Positions 1 through 6,085 of a DNA stretch of 9,371 nt are shown piece after piece. Under the pieces are notes generated by a model that did not search any database, was not told where the DNA came from, and saw only the letters and a program-made list of their open reading frames with translations. The stretch's first letter is position 1. Every line of letters begins with the position of its first letter. This DNA is from Patescibacteria group bacterium (lineage in GTDB: Bacteria; Patescibacteria; UBA1384; JAMDBS01), in NCBI GenBank assembly GCA_023487325.1, contig JAMDBS010000067.1, forward strand, positions 1 through 9,371. The letters run 5' to 3'. The position numbers and the translations under genes were made by a program.

Positions 1-1844
1 CTTTGGGCGATAATGGCATTTATAGATGAGGTGATTAAAAATGGTTCGACGCCCATATTAATTAGTCGCGGCAACGCACCAGCGGCATCGTTGGTATGAA
101 GAGTAGAAAGAACCAAATGTCCAGTTAAAGCCGCATGCGTGGCTAAATTTGCCGTCTCCGAATCGCGAATCTCCCCTACCATAATAATATTAGGATCTTG
201 ACGCAAAATACTGCGCAGACCATCGGCAAAGCCAAAACCAATTTTAGGCCGTATTTGGCATTGATTAATACCGGGGATTTCGTATTCAACTGGATCTTCC
301 AAGGTAACAACATTAACACCGGGAACGCTAATTTCTCCTAAAACCGCATAAAGCGTGGTGGACTTTCCCGAACCAGTCGGCCCAGTAGCTAGAATGATTC
401 CATACGGTTTATGGATATTATCTTCGACTCGCTTTAAATTAGTCCCTGTAAAACCTAATTTATCGAGTGATAGAATAGCCGAACTTTTATCTAAAATACG
501 CATTACTACTTTCTCACCGTGAACAGTTGGCAGGGTAGAAATTCGCAAATCCACCTCTCTTTTATTAACTATTACGTCGAATCTGCCATCTTGAGGTACA
601 CGCTGTTCGTCGATTTTTAATCGAGCCAAAATTTTAATGCGGGAAATTATTGGCGGATGCAACGTAATGGGCATTGTCAAAATATCCTGCAATACACCAT
701 CTATTCGGTAGCGCAGGCGAAAATCTTTAGCGCTAGCCTCGAGATGAATATCGCTAGCCTCTGATTTTATTGCTAAGTATAAAATAGCGGCTACAATTTT
801 AGGCACAAAACCGGTTTTAACGATTTTAACTAAATCGTCGGTGTTTTTGATCCCGTTGGGAAAAATTGTGTCAAGATTAGTTTCTTCATTTTGCTGCTCA
901 TTTAGGGTAATAGTCGCACTTGATGATTCTTCTTCCACTTCGCCAGTAGCCGGTTTTTCAGTTGCTACTTCTTCCGACTTAACCGTTGGAGCTGTCCGGC
1001 TTATTTGGATTCTCTCTTCCCTATCCTCGATAGGATGAGCTGGAATATTTTTAGTCTCTGGCTTAGAAGTAAATTCTTTTTTTATAACGCTTGGCGGTTG
1101 TTGCCGAGATATTGGTGTCGACTGAGTTGTCGCCGACGATTTACTTTGGTAGAGCTTTATTGCCCATAAAAAATCTGCTTGCGTGGTTTTGTACTTCTCT
1201 ACCTGTAGCTTATTTCTTTCCTCAATGAAGTCTAATATCTCTTGTGCCTGGGGGTCGTCCGGATTGACTAATGCTACTTTTATTTTTCCCGCTTTTTCAT
1301 CTGATTCAAAAACGATCATTTTGTATTTTGATGCCACTTCTTCGGGAAATTTATTTAACACTGAATAAGGAATATTTAACGAACGTAAAATTACGACTGG
1401 GTAATTGGGAGTTTGGGCAAACACCGCCTCAGGCTTTTCTTCAATCTTTTCGCCTAAAAATGTAGGTTTAGGTTGAAGAGCAGTTGGCGTGATAGGCGGT
1501 TTCTTGTATTGATTAAAAAAATAGTCAAAATCACTCTTGGTAATAATTGCCAATGAAAAATTAACACCTTTTTCTTTTTTCAGCCGAGAGAGCATTTGCG
1601 GAGCTTTTTCTTTTAGACGCTGGGGTTCGGCAACGGCAATTTTTAAAGTGGGTGGGGCGCCAGCTGTTTTTTCGTAAACAATAATTTTATATTGCTGCAT
1701 TACATCATCGGGTATTGTCTTTACTGCTTCGAGATCAACTTTTTTGTCCTTTAGACTAATGTAGGGCAAGCCAAAGTAAGCGGCATATTGCTTTGCCTTA
1801 TCAATTTCACTAGCAATAGATTGTGTATTTATTGCATCACTCAT
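1..1844 (-). CDS. pilB: Type IV pilus assembly ATPase PilB (GspE/PulE family), C-terminus cut by window edge
   Basis: This cytoplasmic hexameric ATPase powers pilus extension. There are 614 codons in the window and no stop. Residues ~1-115 and ~148-235 both look like MshEN (T2SSE N-terminal) domains; each carries the family pattern of a short hydrophobic strand, then P-[DE]-[DE]-V and a [QK]-Y-K-[IM]-I-V segment. A Glu/Pro/Thr-rich linker follows (~236-325). The motor domain then shows SDIHLE (364-369), Walker A GPTGSGKST (488-496), an Asp box with LEDPVEYE, Walker B ending MVGEIRD (555-561) and the His box LSTLHTND. The sequence stops at INAIIAQ, just before the expected tetracysteine zinc motif. 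With a typical C-terminus the protein would be well over 700 aa, longer than a usual PilB of about 570 aa, because of the second N-domain and linker. The ATG at 1844 follows only a weak TAGAG-like ribosome-binding site. It is the last gene of the pilus run visible here, 58 nt after the small membrane protein. Confidence 0.96.
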   Translation of the reverse strand, partial: MSDAINTQSIASEIDKAKQYAAYFGLPYISLKDKKVDLEAVKTIPDDVMQQYKIIVYEKTAGAPPTLKIAVAEPQRLKEKAPQMLSRLKKEKGVNFSLAIITKSDFDYFFNQYKKPPITPTALQPKPTFLGEKIEEKPEAVFAQTPNYPVVILRSLNIPYSVLNKFPEEVASKYKMIVFESDEKAGKIKVALVNPDDPQAQEILDFIEERNKLQVEKYKTTQADFLWAIKLYQSKSSATTQSTPISRQQPPSVIKKEFTSKPETKNIPAHPIEDREERIQISRTAPTVKSEEVATEKPATGEVEEESSSATITLNEQQNEETNLDTIFPNGIKNTDDLVKIVKTGFVPKIVAAILYLAIKSEASDIHLEASAKDFRLRYRIDGVLQDILTMPITLHPPIISRIKILARLKIDEQRVPQDGRFDVIVNKREVDLRISTLPTVHGEKVVMRILDKSSAILSLDKLGFTGTNLKRVEDNIHKPYGIILATGPTGSGKSTTLYAVLGEISVPGVNVVTLEDPVEYEIPGINQCQIRPKIGFGFADGLRSILRQDPNIIMVGEIRDSETANLATHAALTGHLVLSTLHTNDAAGALPRLINMGVEPFLITSSINAIIAQ

Positions 1845-1868
1845 AGCAAAAACTCTAAATAATTTTTG

Positions 1869-1885
1869 ATTTCTAATTTAGAAAT
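1869..1885. repeat. AT-rich inverted repeat in the spacer before pilB
   Basis: The 17-bp sequence ATTTCTAATTTAGAAAT is palindromic except for its central base. It is flanked by a further inverted pair, AATTTTT (1861-1867) and AAAAATT (1891-1897), so the spacer could fold into a long, weak, GC-free hairpin between the small membrane protein gene and pilB. It lacks a GC stem and U-tract, so I do not call it a terminator. It may affect pilB translation or mRNA processing, but that is inference. Confidence 0.4.
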
Positions 1886-1902
1886 TATATAAAAATTGAA
1901 AA

Positions 1903-2154
1903 TTAAAAATTAGAGAAGGGGTCTTCGCGACCGATTTCGCCAGCATTAACCGTGACGGGAATTATGCCATTTTTATCTCTTTGACTGATTTTCTGCGCTA
2001 AATTGCCCTTTAAGATATTGACGTCGATTTCTTTAGGTAGCTTGCTAGCTGAAGAAATTTCTGATTTGCTTGGCAGCGTTGTCCAAAACCAATATCCTAA
2101 TCCTAAAACAATTAAAAGAATTATTACTAATCCAAATTTGGTATTTTTACCCAT
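1903..2154 (-). CDS. Small single-pass membrane protein of the pilus operon, PilP-like C-terminal motif
   Basis: An 83-aa protein of no family I recognise with certainty. Residues ~7-26 form one hydrophobic segment after a short basic N-terminus, so the rest should face outward. The C-terminus ends in GREDPFSNF, which recalls the G-R-x-[DN]-P-F motif of PilP and related pilus or secretion-system alignment proteins. The gene occupies the position after pilO where PilP is found in classical pilMNOP operons. It has the best Shine-Dalgarno in the window, AAGGAGG at 2164-2170, 9 nt before the ATG. Spacing is 73 nt from the PilO-like stop and 58 nt to pilB. It is far shorter than proteobacterial PilP (about 175 aa) and has no lipobox, so a minimal PilP analogue is a hypothesis from position and motif only. 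Confidence 0.85.
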   Translation of the reverse strand: MGKNTKFGLVIILLIVLGLGYWFWTTLPSKSEISSASKLPKEIDVNILKGNLAQKISQRDKNGIIPVTVNAGEIGREDPFSNF

Positions 2155-2171
2155 ATTTTTCTTCCTCCTTG

Positions 2172-2222
2172 TTACGAATTATTACAAATAAACTAGCATC
2201 TATAAACTAAAAACTAAATACT
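2172..2222. repeat. 51-bp intergenic repeat, copy A
   Basis: This copy matches the one at 2780-2830 at 47 of 51 positions without gaps. It begins with two 10-bp units of TTACGAATTA type and continues through AACTAGC to AACTAAATACT. It fills most of the spacer between the PilO-like stop (2228) and the ribosome-binding site of the next gene. Its function is unknown. Confidence 0.8.
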
Positions 2223-2227
2223 TTATT

Positions 2228-2740
2228 TTAATTTCCTGCTTTTACTATTTCCAATCCAAAAGTTGCCGTTAAGGTCGTTTGGTTATCTTTTTGTGTCGAT
2301 GCCAAATTAACTGTTTTAACCTGCATAATACGAATATTTTTTTCTAAATTTTGCAAAAAGATTAGCATATTAGGAAAACCGCCCTTAACGCCAAGATTTA
2401 CTGCCAAAGATTTGGTGCTAGCGGTGTTGGGCTGGATAGAATTTATTTCTAAACCAGATTTTTGCGCTAAAGCCTGCAGCTGAATTAAAATCTCCGGCAT
2501 CTGATCGGTGGAGGGTGCCGCGACAGATAAAATATTTACTTCATCTTGAAAATTGTTAAATTCGGATTTTAGGGTATTTAAGTCATTAACTTTTTTATTA
2601 ATTGCATTTATCTCGTTGTCTTTAGCCGCAACCTTTAAACTCGCATTTTTTAGATTTTCCACTGACGGAACAAGCAAAAACCAGCCAACAAGTAATATCG
2701 CGGCTAGACAAATTATAGTAATTATGTTGTTTTTATTCAT
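2228..2740 (-). CDS. pilO: Type IV pilus inner-membrane alignment protein PilO-like
   Basis: A 170-aa protein with classic PilO layout: a short cytoplasmic N-terminus, one membrane segment (~5-27), a coiled-coil stretch rich in Asn/Lys/Glu (~28-75), and a ferredoxin-like alpha/beta domain (~80-168). The last contains the family signature of PEILIQLQALAQKSG, a central GGFPNMLIFLQNLEKN helix and a final beta strand TLTATFGLEI. PilO heterodimerises with PilN in the inner membrane and links the cytoplasmic PilM ring and motor to the outer parts of the machine. It is slightly shorter than proteobacterial PilO (about 200 aa). The start is supported by GGGAGGG at 2744-2750, 3 nt upstream. It lies 81 nt after the PilN-like gene. 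Assignment rests on fold pattern and gene order. Confidence 0.88.
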   Translation of the reverse strand: MNKNNIITIICLAAILLVGWFLLVPSVENLKNASLKVAAKDNEINAINKKVNDLNTLKSEFNNFQDEVNILSVAAPSTDQMPEILIQLQALAQKSGLEINSIQPNTASTKSLAVNLGVKGGFPNMLIFLQNLEKNIRIMQVKTVNLASTQKDNQTTLTATFGLEIVKAGN

Positions 2741-2779
2741 TATCCCTCCCTGTTACTAATTAATACAAATCGAAACATC

Positions 2780-2830
2780 TTACGAATTATTACGAATTAA
2801 CTAGCGTCTATAAACTAAAAACTAATTACT
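2780..2830. repeat. 51-bp intergenic repeat, copy B (overlaps the pilN stop)
   Basis: Second copy of the repeat at 2172-2222, with 4 mismatches in 51. It starts with two perfect tandem 10-bp units TTACGAATTA (2780-2799). It runs into the end of the PilN-like gene, so the repeat supplies that gene's TAG stop (2822-2824) and last two codons. A further unit of the 10-bp type (TTACTAATTA, 2753-2762) lies closer to the pilO ribosome-binding site. Confidence 0.8.
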
Positions 2831-3421
2831 CTGTTTCAATTGGCTTTTATTTAATTTCATTGTCAGCGAAAAAGCAACTTTCGAGCCATTAGTTGTGGTA
2901 ACTGTATTGGAAGAAACCAACTTAACATCAGAAAACATTTCCGATTGCGAATAACTTGCCATTGTTTTGGCGGCTGCGTCATAGTTTCCGCCTTCGCCAT
3001 CCATCTTTATATCGCCCTTATCGTCAACACTAAAATTATTTAATTTGACGTTTTTAGGAGTATCTTTTTGAATTTCTTGAAATAATTTTGAATAGTTATA
3101 TTGATTTCCCAAAATATTTTGCAACACAGCTAGTCCCCGCTGAAGCTCCTGGGCAACTTTATCAACATCGCTTACGTCTTTTACGTTCAACTTTGCTAAA
3201 GCACTGTTATAGACAGTTTCCTTGTATTTTAACTGTGATTTTTTGTAAACTGTTAAGCCATAAAAAACCGCCGTAGCAACCAAAACAATAATAACAGCGA
3301 TAATACTAAAATAAGAAACAGATTTTTCTATTTCTTCATTAGATATTTCCTTGGGAGTAACCAAAGGCTTGCTGGTTTTTTTATTGAGATTGTCGTCTTT
3401 TACGCCTGATACGTTTAACAT
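2822..3421 (-). CDS. pilN: Type IV pilus inner-membrane alignment protein PilN-like
   Basis: I choose the ATG at 3421 (199 aa) because GGGAGGG at 3426-3432 sits 4 nt upstream. The earlier in-frame ATG at 3469 would add 16 residues (MARSRLRSESGNREGK) encoded by a hairpin element, with no ribosome-binding site. The protein has a ~35-residue cytoplasmic tail, a membrane segment at ~36-58, a helical coiled-coil region (~59-105) and a PilN-type domain. In that domain a YSKLFQEIQKDTPKNVKLNN helix-strand is followed by a strand with GDIKMDGEGG, a helix ending FSDVKLVSS and a final strand VAFSLTMKLN. This is the usual PilN (PF05137) pattern. PilN pairs with the PilO-like product encoded next. The N-terminus lacks the common proteobacterial PilN start, and no pilM precedes it. 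It is the first gene after the regulatory spacer. Confidence 0.87.
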   Translation of the reverse strand: MLNVSGVKDDNLNKKTSKPLVTPKEISNEEIEKSVSYFSIIAVIIVLVATAVFYGLTVYKKSQLKYKETVYNSALAKLNVKDVSDVDKVAQELQRGLAVLQNILGNQYNYSKLFQEIQKDTPKNVKLNNFSVDDKGDIKMDGEGGNYDAAAKTMASYSQSEMFSDVKLVSSNTVTTTNGSKVAFSLTMKLNKSQLKQSN

Positions 3422-3425
3422 TTTT

Positions 3426-3432
3426 CCCTCCC
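3426..3432 (-). promoter_or_regulatory. Ribosome-binding site that decides the pilN start
   Basis: The minus strand reads GGGAGGG, 4 nt before the ATG at 3421. The upper ATG at 3469 has only the hairpin element upstream. The site's 5' end overlaps the 3' arm (AAATAGG) of the outer inverted repeat of the structured element, so folding could mask it. Confidence 0.75.
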
Positions 3433-3494
3433 TATTTCCCGATTCGCTTCGCAATCGGGAACGGGCCATTCTCGACCAGCGGTCGAGAAATAGG
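3431..3494 (-). promoter_or_regulatory. 64-nt nested inverted-repeat element (possible three-way RNA junction) in the pilN leader
   Basis: On the minus strand the element opens with CCTATTTC and closes with GAAATAGG, a perfect 8-bp inverted pair. Inside are two hairpins. One is CTCGACC-GCT-GGTCGAG, whose stem can extend to 9 bp with flanking TT/AA (3469-3489). The other is CCCGATT / AATCGGG around GCGAAGCG, which holds a further GC-GAA-GC mini-stem (stem 3436-3461). An alternative outer pair GGCC/GGCC (3464-3467 with 3493-3496) could extend the first hairpin. The element is visibly GC-richer than its surroundings and ends exactly at the pilN ribosome-binding site. It could be a translational control element of the pilN mRNA or a small REP/MITE-like insertion. 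The pairings are seen directly; the function is inferred. Confidence 0.65.
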
Positions 3495-3558
3495 CCTTAT
3501 TTTCAAAATTTTAAATCTTTCCACACGAGACAGATCCGCTTTATACGGATAATTTTCA

Positions 3559-3590
3559 AACTAGCTTCCGAAAAATAATAACTAAATACT
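3559..3590. repeat. Degenerate third copy of the 3' part of the intergenic repeat
   Basis: This 32-bp stretch aligns without gaps to 2191-2222 with 26 of 32 positions identical. Both start AACTAGC and end AACTAAATACT. It lies in the pilN leader just downstream of the predicted transcription start. Confidence 0.5.
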
Positions 3591-3601
3591 ATATATAGTA
3601 T
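3586..3601. promoter_or_regulatory. 16-bp perfect palindrome over the pilN -10 region (candidate operator)
   Basis: ATACTATATATAGTAT is a perfect palindrome that covers most of the predicted -10 (3597-3602) and the expected start point near 3590. A dimeric repressor bound here would block the promoter. Its low complexity (mostly A/T) means chance remains possible. Confidence 0.45.
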
Positions 3602-3605
3602 ACCA
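3597..3605 (-). promoter_or_regulatory. Extended -10 promoter for the pilNO-pilB run
   Basis: The minus strand reads TGGTATACT, a TGn extended -10 followed by TATACT (5 of 6 to consensus). At 17 bp spacing the -35 position holds only TTACGG, which is poor, and it coincides with the first GTTAC box. A weak -35 with an extended -10 and upstream boxes fits an activator-dependent promoter. The transcript would start near 3590 and carry a leader of about 170 nt before pilN. Confidence 0.5.
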
Positions 3606-3621
3606 CAATTACTAATTCACC

Positions 3622-3668
3622 GTAACTCTTGGTAACTATAAGTAACCTAAAAAGTAACTTTAAGTAAC
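3622..3668. repeat. Five helically phased GTAAC boxes upstream of the pilN promoter
   Basis: GTAAC (GTTAC on the transcribed strand) occurs at 3622, 3632, 3642, 3654 and 3664, with steps of 10, 10, 12 and 10 bp, so all face roughly the same side of the helix. The box nearest the promoter falls on the -35 position. The array fills the stretch between the stop codon of the 653-aa gene and the promoter. Tandem sites of about 10-11 bp pitch are typical of response-regulator binding, so this is a candidate activator array. A degenerate tandem repeat without function is the alternative. Confidence 0.65.
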
Positions 3669-3673
3669 TGGAT

Positions 3674-5635
3674 TTAGGGGGAGGTTTCCGACCAAAGTGG
3701 TGCCAATAAATCGGCAAAGCCAGGTGGCGGATTTTGCGCCGCCACTGGGTCATATTCAATATTATACGGCGCCGTATTTATTGGTCTAGCTATCTTTATA
3801 TTACTTCCAATGAAAAAACCCTTAAAAGTTGCCAAAGACTCTGGAGGATTGTTACCTGTAACGGTTATCTTAAATGGTCTCGACGTATAAGCCTTATTTG
3901 GGACACCAAAGCCCCAAGAAGTTTCTGCGCTCATAAGTGCAGTATAAGTACCATTTTCAACAGTGCTAGGAATATAAACAGTAAAACTGCGAACACAAGA
4001 TTTGTTAGTTGGAAAATTGTACGGAGTGCATGTTTGTGTTGCGGGCCATTGTGTTAAATAACTTATTGAATGCGTGCCTAGATTCATCGGAATACCAGAG
4101 CTAGAAACACCAAAGGTGGGAATATTAAAACCTATAGGCATTCCAACATTATCACCGGCAACTGTTGCTTTGACATATCCTGCGCCATAATTTCTTTCAT
4201 TCATTGGCACGTCAATATTTTCGCTTATCTCATCAATTGTTATATTCGCCGAGCAATTTAATGAAGTCACATTTATTGGTTGAGAGGCAATATTTGTCAT
4301 TAAGTTACCACTATAATATTGACCAGGGCCAAAGTTGACTGTATAAGTATATGCCTGATTTTTGTCAACTTGTGAGTCATAGTAAGAATTACTATAAGCG
4401 ACGTTTTGCCCGTAATTCCAAGCTGGATTTCTGGTAATCACAAAACTATAATCTGAATAATTTATAGGTTCGGATGTTTGACTGCCAACTTTAAATAGCG
4501 CCCAATCTAAATAATTTCTAGGATTTCCGCCATTACCACAATCAGCATTAACCTGCATTCTTAATTCATATTGTTGAGCCACTGGACTTGGCGAAGTAGA
4601 TACGGTTGGGGAAGGACTTGGCGCAGGCGAAACATTTATAGTAATTGTCCGCGCCGCTTCAGTACATCCTGCACCATTATTGAAACCATCATTTATTGAT
4701 AACGTATAATCATTGGCACCGATAATCGTTGGTTTTACTTTGTATTGCTTAAGACCGCTAACATTATATGTTTTTTTCGCATTAATATCTGTAATCATTT
4801 GGTAATTATCCGCAGCAAACGGTAATTCCGAAGAGTTTGTAGACCATTGCAAGGTTACTTCTTCGCCTAATTTAATATTAATAGGACTTGCGGTAAAACT
4901 ATTTATTTTTATGCTTTTAATAGTAGAAAGAGAGAGGGTGTTGTCTGATTTAGTGCTGCCATTTGCATTAATAGCTAAGGCATAATAATAATAGGTTTTG
5001 TCTGGGCTAATATTTGAATCATTCCATGTGGTTGGACCGACTTTTTGCGGAGTAATGATAGAAAATGAATCTGGCAATCCAGTTTCGCTTCTATAGAATA
5101 CATAGCCCATCGCATTAATAGGAGCATTGGGTATCATCAAGGTAATATATGCGCAACCACTATATTCAGCTCTGAGTGTAAAATTAGTTGGCGGTGGCGG
5201 CGTAGATATAGTTACAGTCGTAGAACCAACAACAGGATTACTTCCGCCATATCCGCAACCAAATATTAAATTATAGCTACCGCAAAACCATGAGCCATTC
5301 ATTGACATTGTATAAGTACCAGCCAAATTATACCTATGCGCTGAAAAATTTGGCGATTTGGTTATATAACCATCACCGTAGTCAACGCTATCAATCCTTC
5401 CTCCATCGTAACATCCGCTATGGCAAGAGCCATTATCCATCCAAGCTGTCCATCCAACAACATCCCCAACCATAAATTCATGTTGTTCGTTACCGAGACT
5501 ATTAATGGGAAGAATATGCCCAGTTGCCTCATCGGCATATACTCTCTGGGCAAACCAAAAAGACAAAAAACTAAATAATAATATAATTACTATTTTGCCA
5601 ACCACGTTAATATTTATTTTATAATTTTTTTTCAT
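3674..5635 (-). CDS. Large secreted surface protein with PKD/FN3/Ig-like domains and a conserved C-terminal tail
   Basis: A 653-aa protein with a signal peptide (basic start, hydrophobic ~12-28, likely cleavage after VYA34). A PKD-like domain (~45-146) contains VDYGDG and HRYNLAGTYTMSM. Next come an FN3-like domain (~148-240), an Ig-like domain (~242-336), a Pro/Ser linker (PAPSPSPTVSTSPSP) and two more beta-rich regions (~355-455, ~456-593). The tail (~597-653) contains FKGFFIG, IEYDP and NPPPGFADLLAPLWSETSP. I recall that kind of ending in large Patescibacteria surface proteins, after a beta-helix domain that is absent here. Ten cysteines follow the signal peptide. The start lies 8 nt after the 137-aa gene, with no Shine-Dalgarno. 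An A8 run directly follows the ATG. Being just upstream of the pilus genes suggests an adhesin or pilus-associated role, which is inferred. Confidence 0.9.
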   Translation of the reverse strand: MKKNYKININVVGKIVIILLFSFLSFWFAQRVYADEATGHILPINSLGNEQHEFMVGDVVGWTAWMDNGSCHSGCYDGGRIDSVDYGDGYITKSPNFSAHRYNLAGTYTMSMNGSWFCGSYNLIFGCGYGGSNPVVGSTTVTISTPPPPTNFTLRAEYSGCAYITLMIPNAPINAMGYVFYRSETGLPDSFSIITPQKVGPTTWNDSNISPDKTYYYYALAINANGSTKSDNTLSLSTIKSIKINSFTASPINIKLGEEVTLQWSTNSSELPFAADNYQMITDINAKKTYNVSGLKQYKVKPTIIGANDYTLSINDGFNNGAGCTEAARTITINVSPAPSPSPTVSTSPSPVAQQYELRMQVNADCGNGGNPRNYLDWALFKVGSQTSEPINYSDYSFVITRNPAWNYGQNVAYSNSYYDSQVDKNQAYTYTVNFGPGQYYSGNLMTNIASQPINVTSLNCSANITIDEISENIDVPMNERNYGAGYVKATVAGDNVGMPIGFNIPTFGVSSSGIPMNLGTHSISYLTQWPATQTCTPYNFPTNKSCVRSFTVYIPSTVENGTYTALMSAETSWGFGVPNKAYTSRPFKITVTGNNPPESLATFKGFFIGSNIKIARPINTAPYNIEYDPVAAQNPPPGFADLLAPLWSETSP

Positions 5636-5643
5636 ATTATTTT

Positions 5644-6057
5644 CTATAATTTAATAATTATTTTAGCAATTTTATTGTTTTTAGAATCATTATCGAAATA
5701 AATAAAAACATTATCATTTTTATTAAATTCGCCTCGGCTAGCTTCTAAATAGGTTCCTCCTGTTGCGGTAGTTTTTTTGTAAACAGTTTGACTATTTATT
5801 TGAAATTCTAGATTGCTTGTTCCGTTATTATCCTCGGAAAAGGTTTTTACCTTAATATCTGAACTAGTAACGTCATCAACAATACCAAACAAAGGAGCGT
5901 TATTGTTATTAATATCCGAACTAATTGAAGGTGATTTTGGCTGATTTTTGTGATTATAATTATTTATTATTCTAAAAACTAAATAACTCACTATTAAAAT
6001 TAGTGTAATAATAAGAATTGCGATAAAAATCTTTTTATTTTGGATATTTTGAGGCAT
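5644..6057 (-). CDS. Membrane-anchored DUF5666-like protein, second copy
   Basis: A 137-aa protein with a hydrophobic anchor (~9-29), an Asn/Ser-rich spacer (~33-53) and an outward beta-rich domain (~55-137). It aligns along its length with the 132-aa protein at 8839-9237: G-x-V start, I-x-V strand, I-N-S-x-T, then YKKTTATGG, a K-x-D-N-V turn and a final I-x-K-L strand. This is the small-barrel pattern of DUF5666-type domains, whose biochemical role is not known to me. It sits 28 nt after the 911-aa gene (AAGGA about 7 nt upstream of the ATG) and 8 nt before the 653-aa gene. Its pairing with a large secreted protein suggests a partner or anchoring function. Catalytic residues are not evident. 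Confidence 0.85.
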   Translation of the reverse strand: MPQNIQNKKIFIAILIITLILIVSYLVFRIINNYNHKNQPKSPSISSDINNNNAPLFGIVDDVTSSDIKVKTFSEDNNGTSNLEFQINSQTVYKKTTATGGTYLEASRGEFNKNDNVFIYFDNDSKNNKIAKIIIKL

Positions 6058-6085
6058 TTATTTATCCTTATCGACTGCTTTTCTA

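Noticed and set aside
841..1465. Plus-strand open frames over the pilB region (841-1038, 1183-1368, 1271-1465)
   Set aside because: They lie antisense to a continuous, well-conserved pilB frame, have no ribosome-binding sites, and give unremarkable Ser/Leu/Phe-rich translations.
3422..3469. N-terminal extension of the PilN-like protein to the ATG at 3469 (215 aa)
   Set aside because: The extra 16 codons are the inside of the hairpin element, have no ribosome-binding site, and do not look like a PilN start. The ATG at 3421 has GGGAGGG 4 nt upstream.
3436..3489. The two GC-rich hairpins as Rho-independent terminators for the surface-protein operon
   Set aside because: Neither is followed by a U-tract on the transcribed strand, and they lie downstream of the predicted pilN promoter, just before its ribosome-binding site.
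3734..4057. Plus-strand 107-aa open frame inside the 653-aa gene
   Set aside because: It is antisense to the coherent secreted protein, and its composition is that of an antisense shadow. Its initiation context is poor.
5362..5553. Minus-strand 63-aa open frame overlapping the start of the 653-aa gene
   Set aside because: It lies wholly inside the larger gene in another frame, which has a signal peptide and PKD-like motifs.
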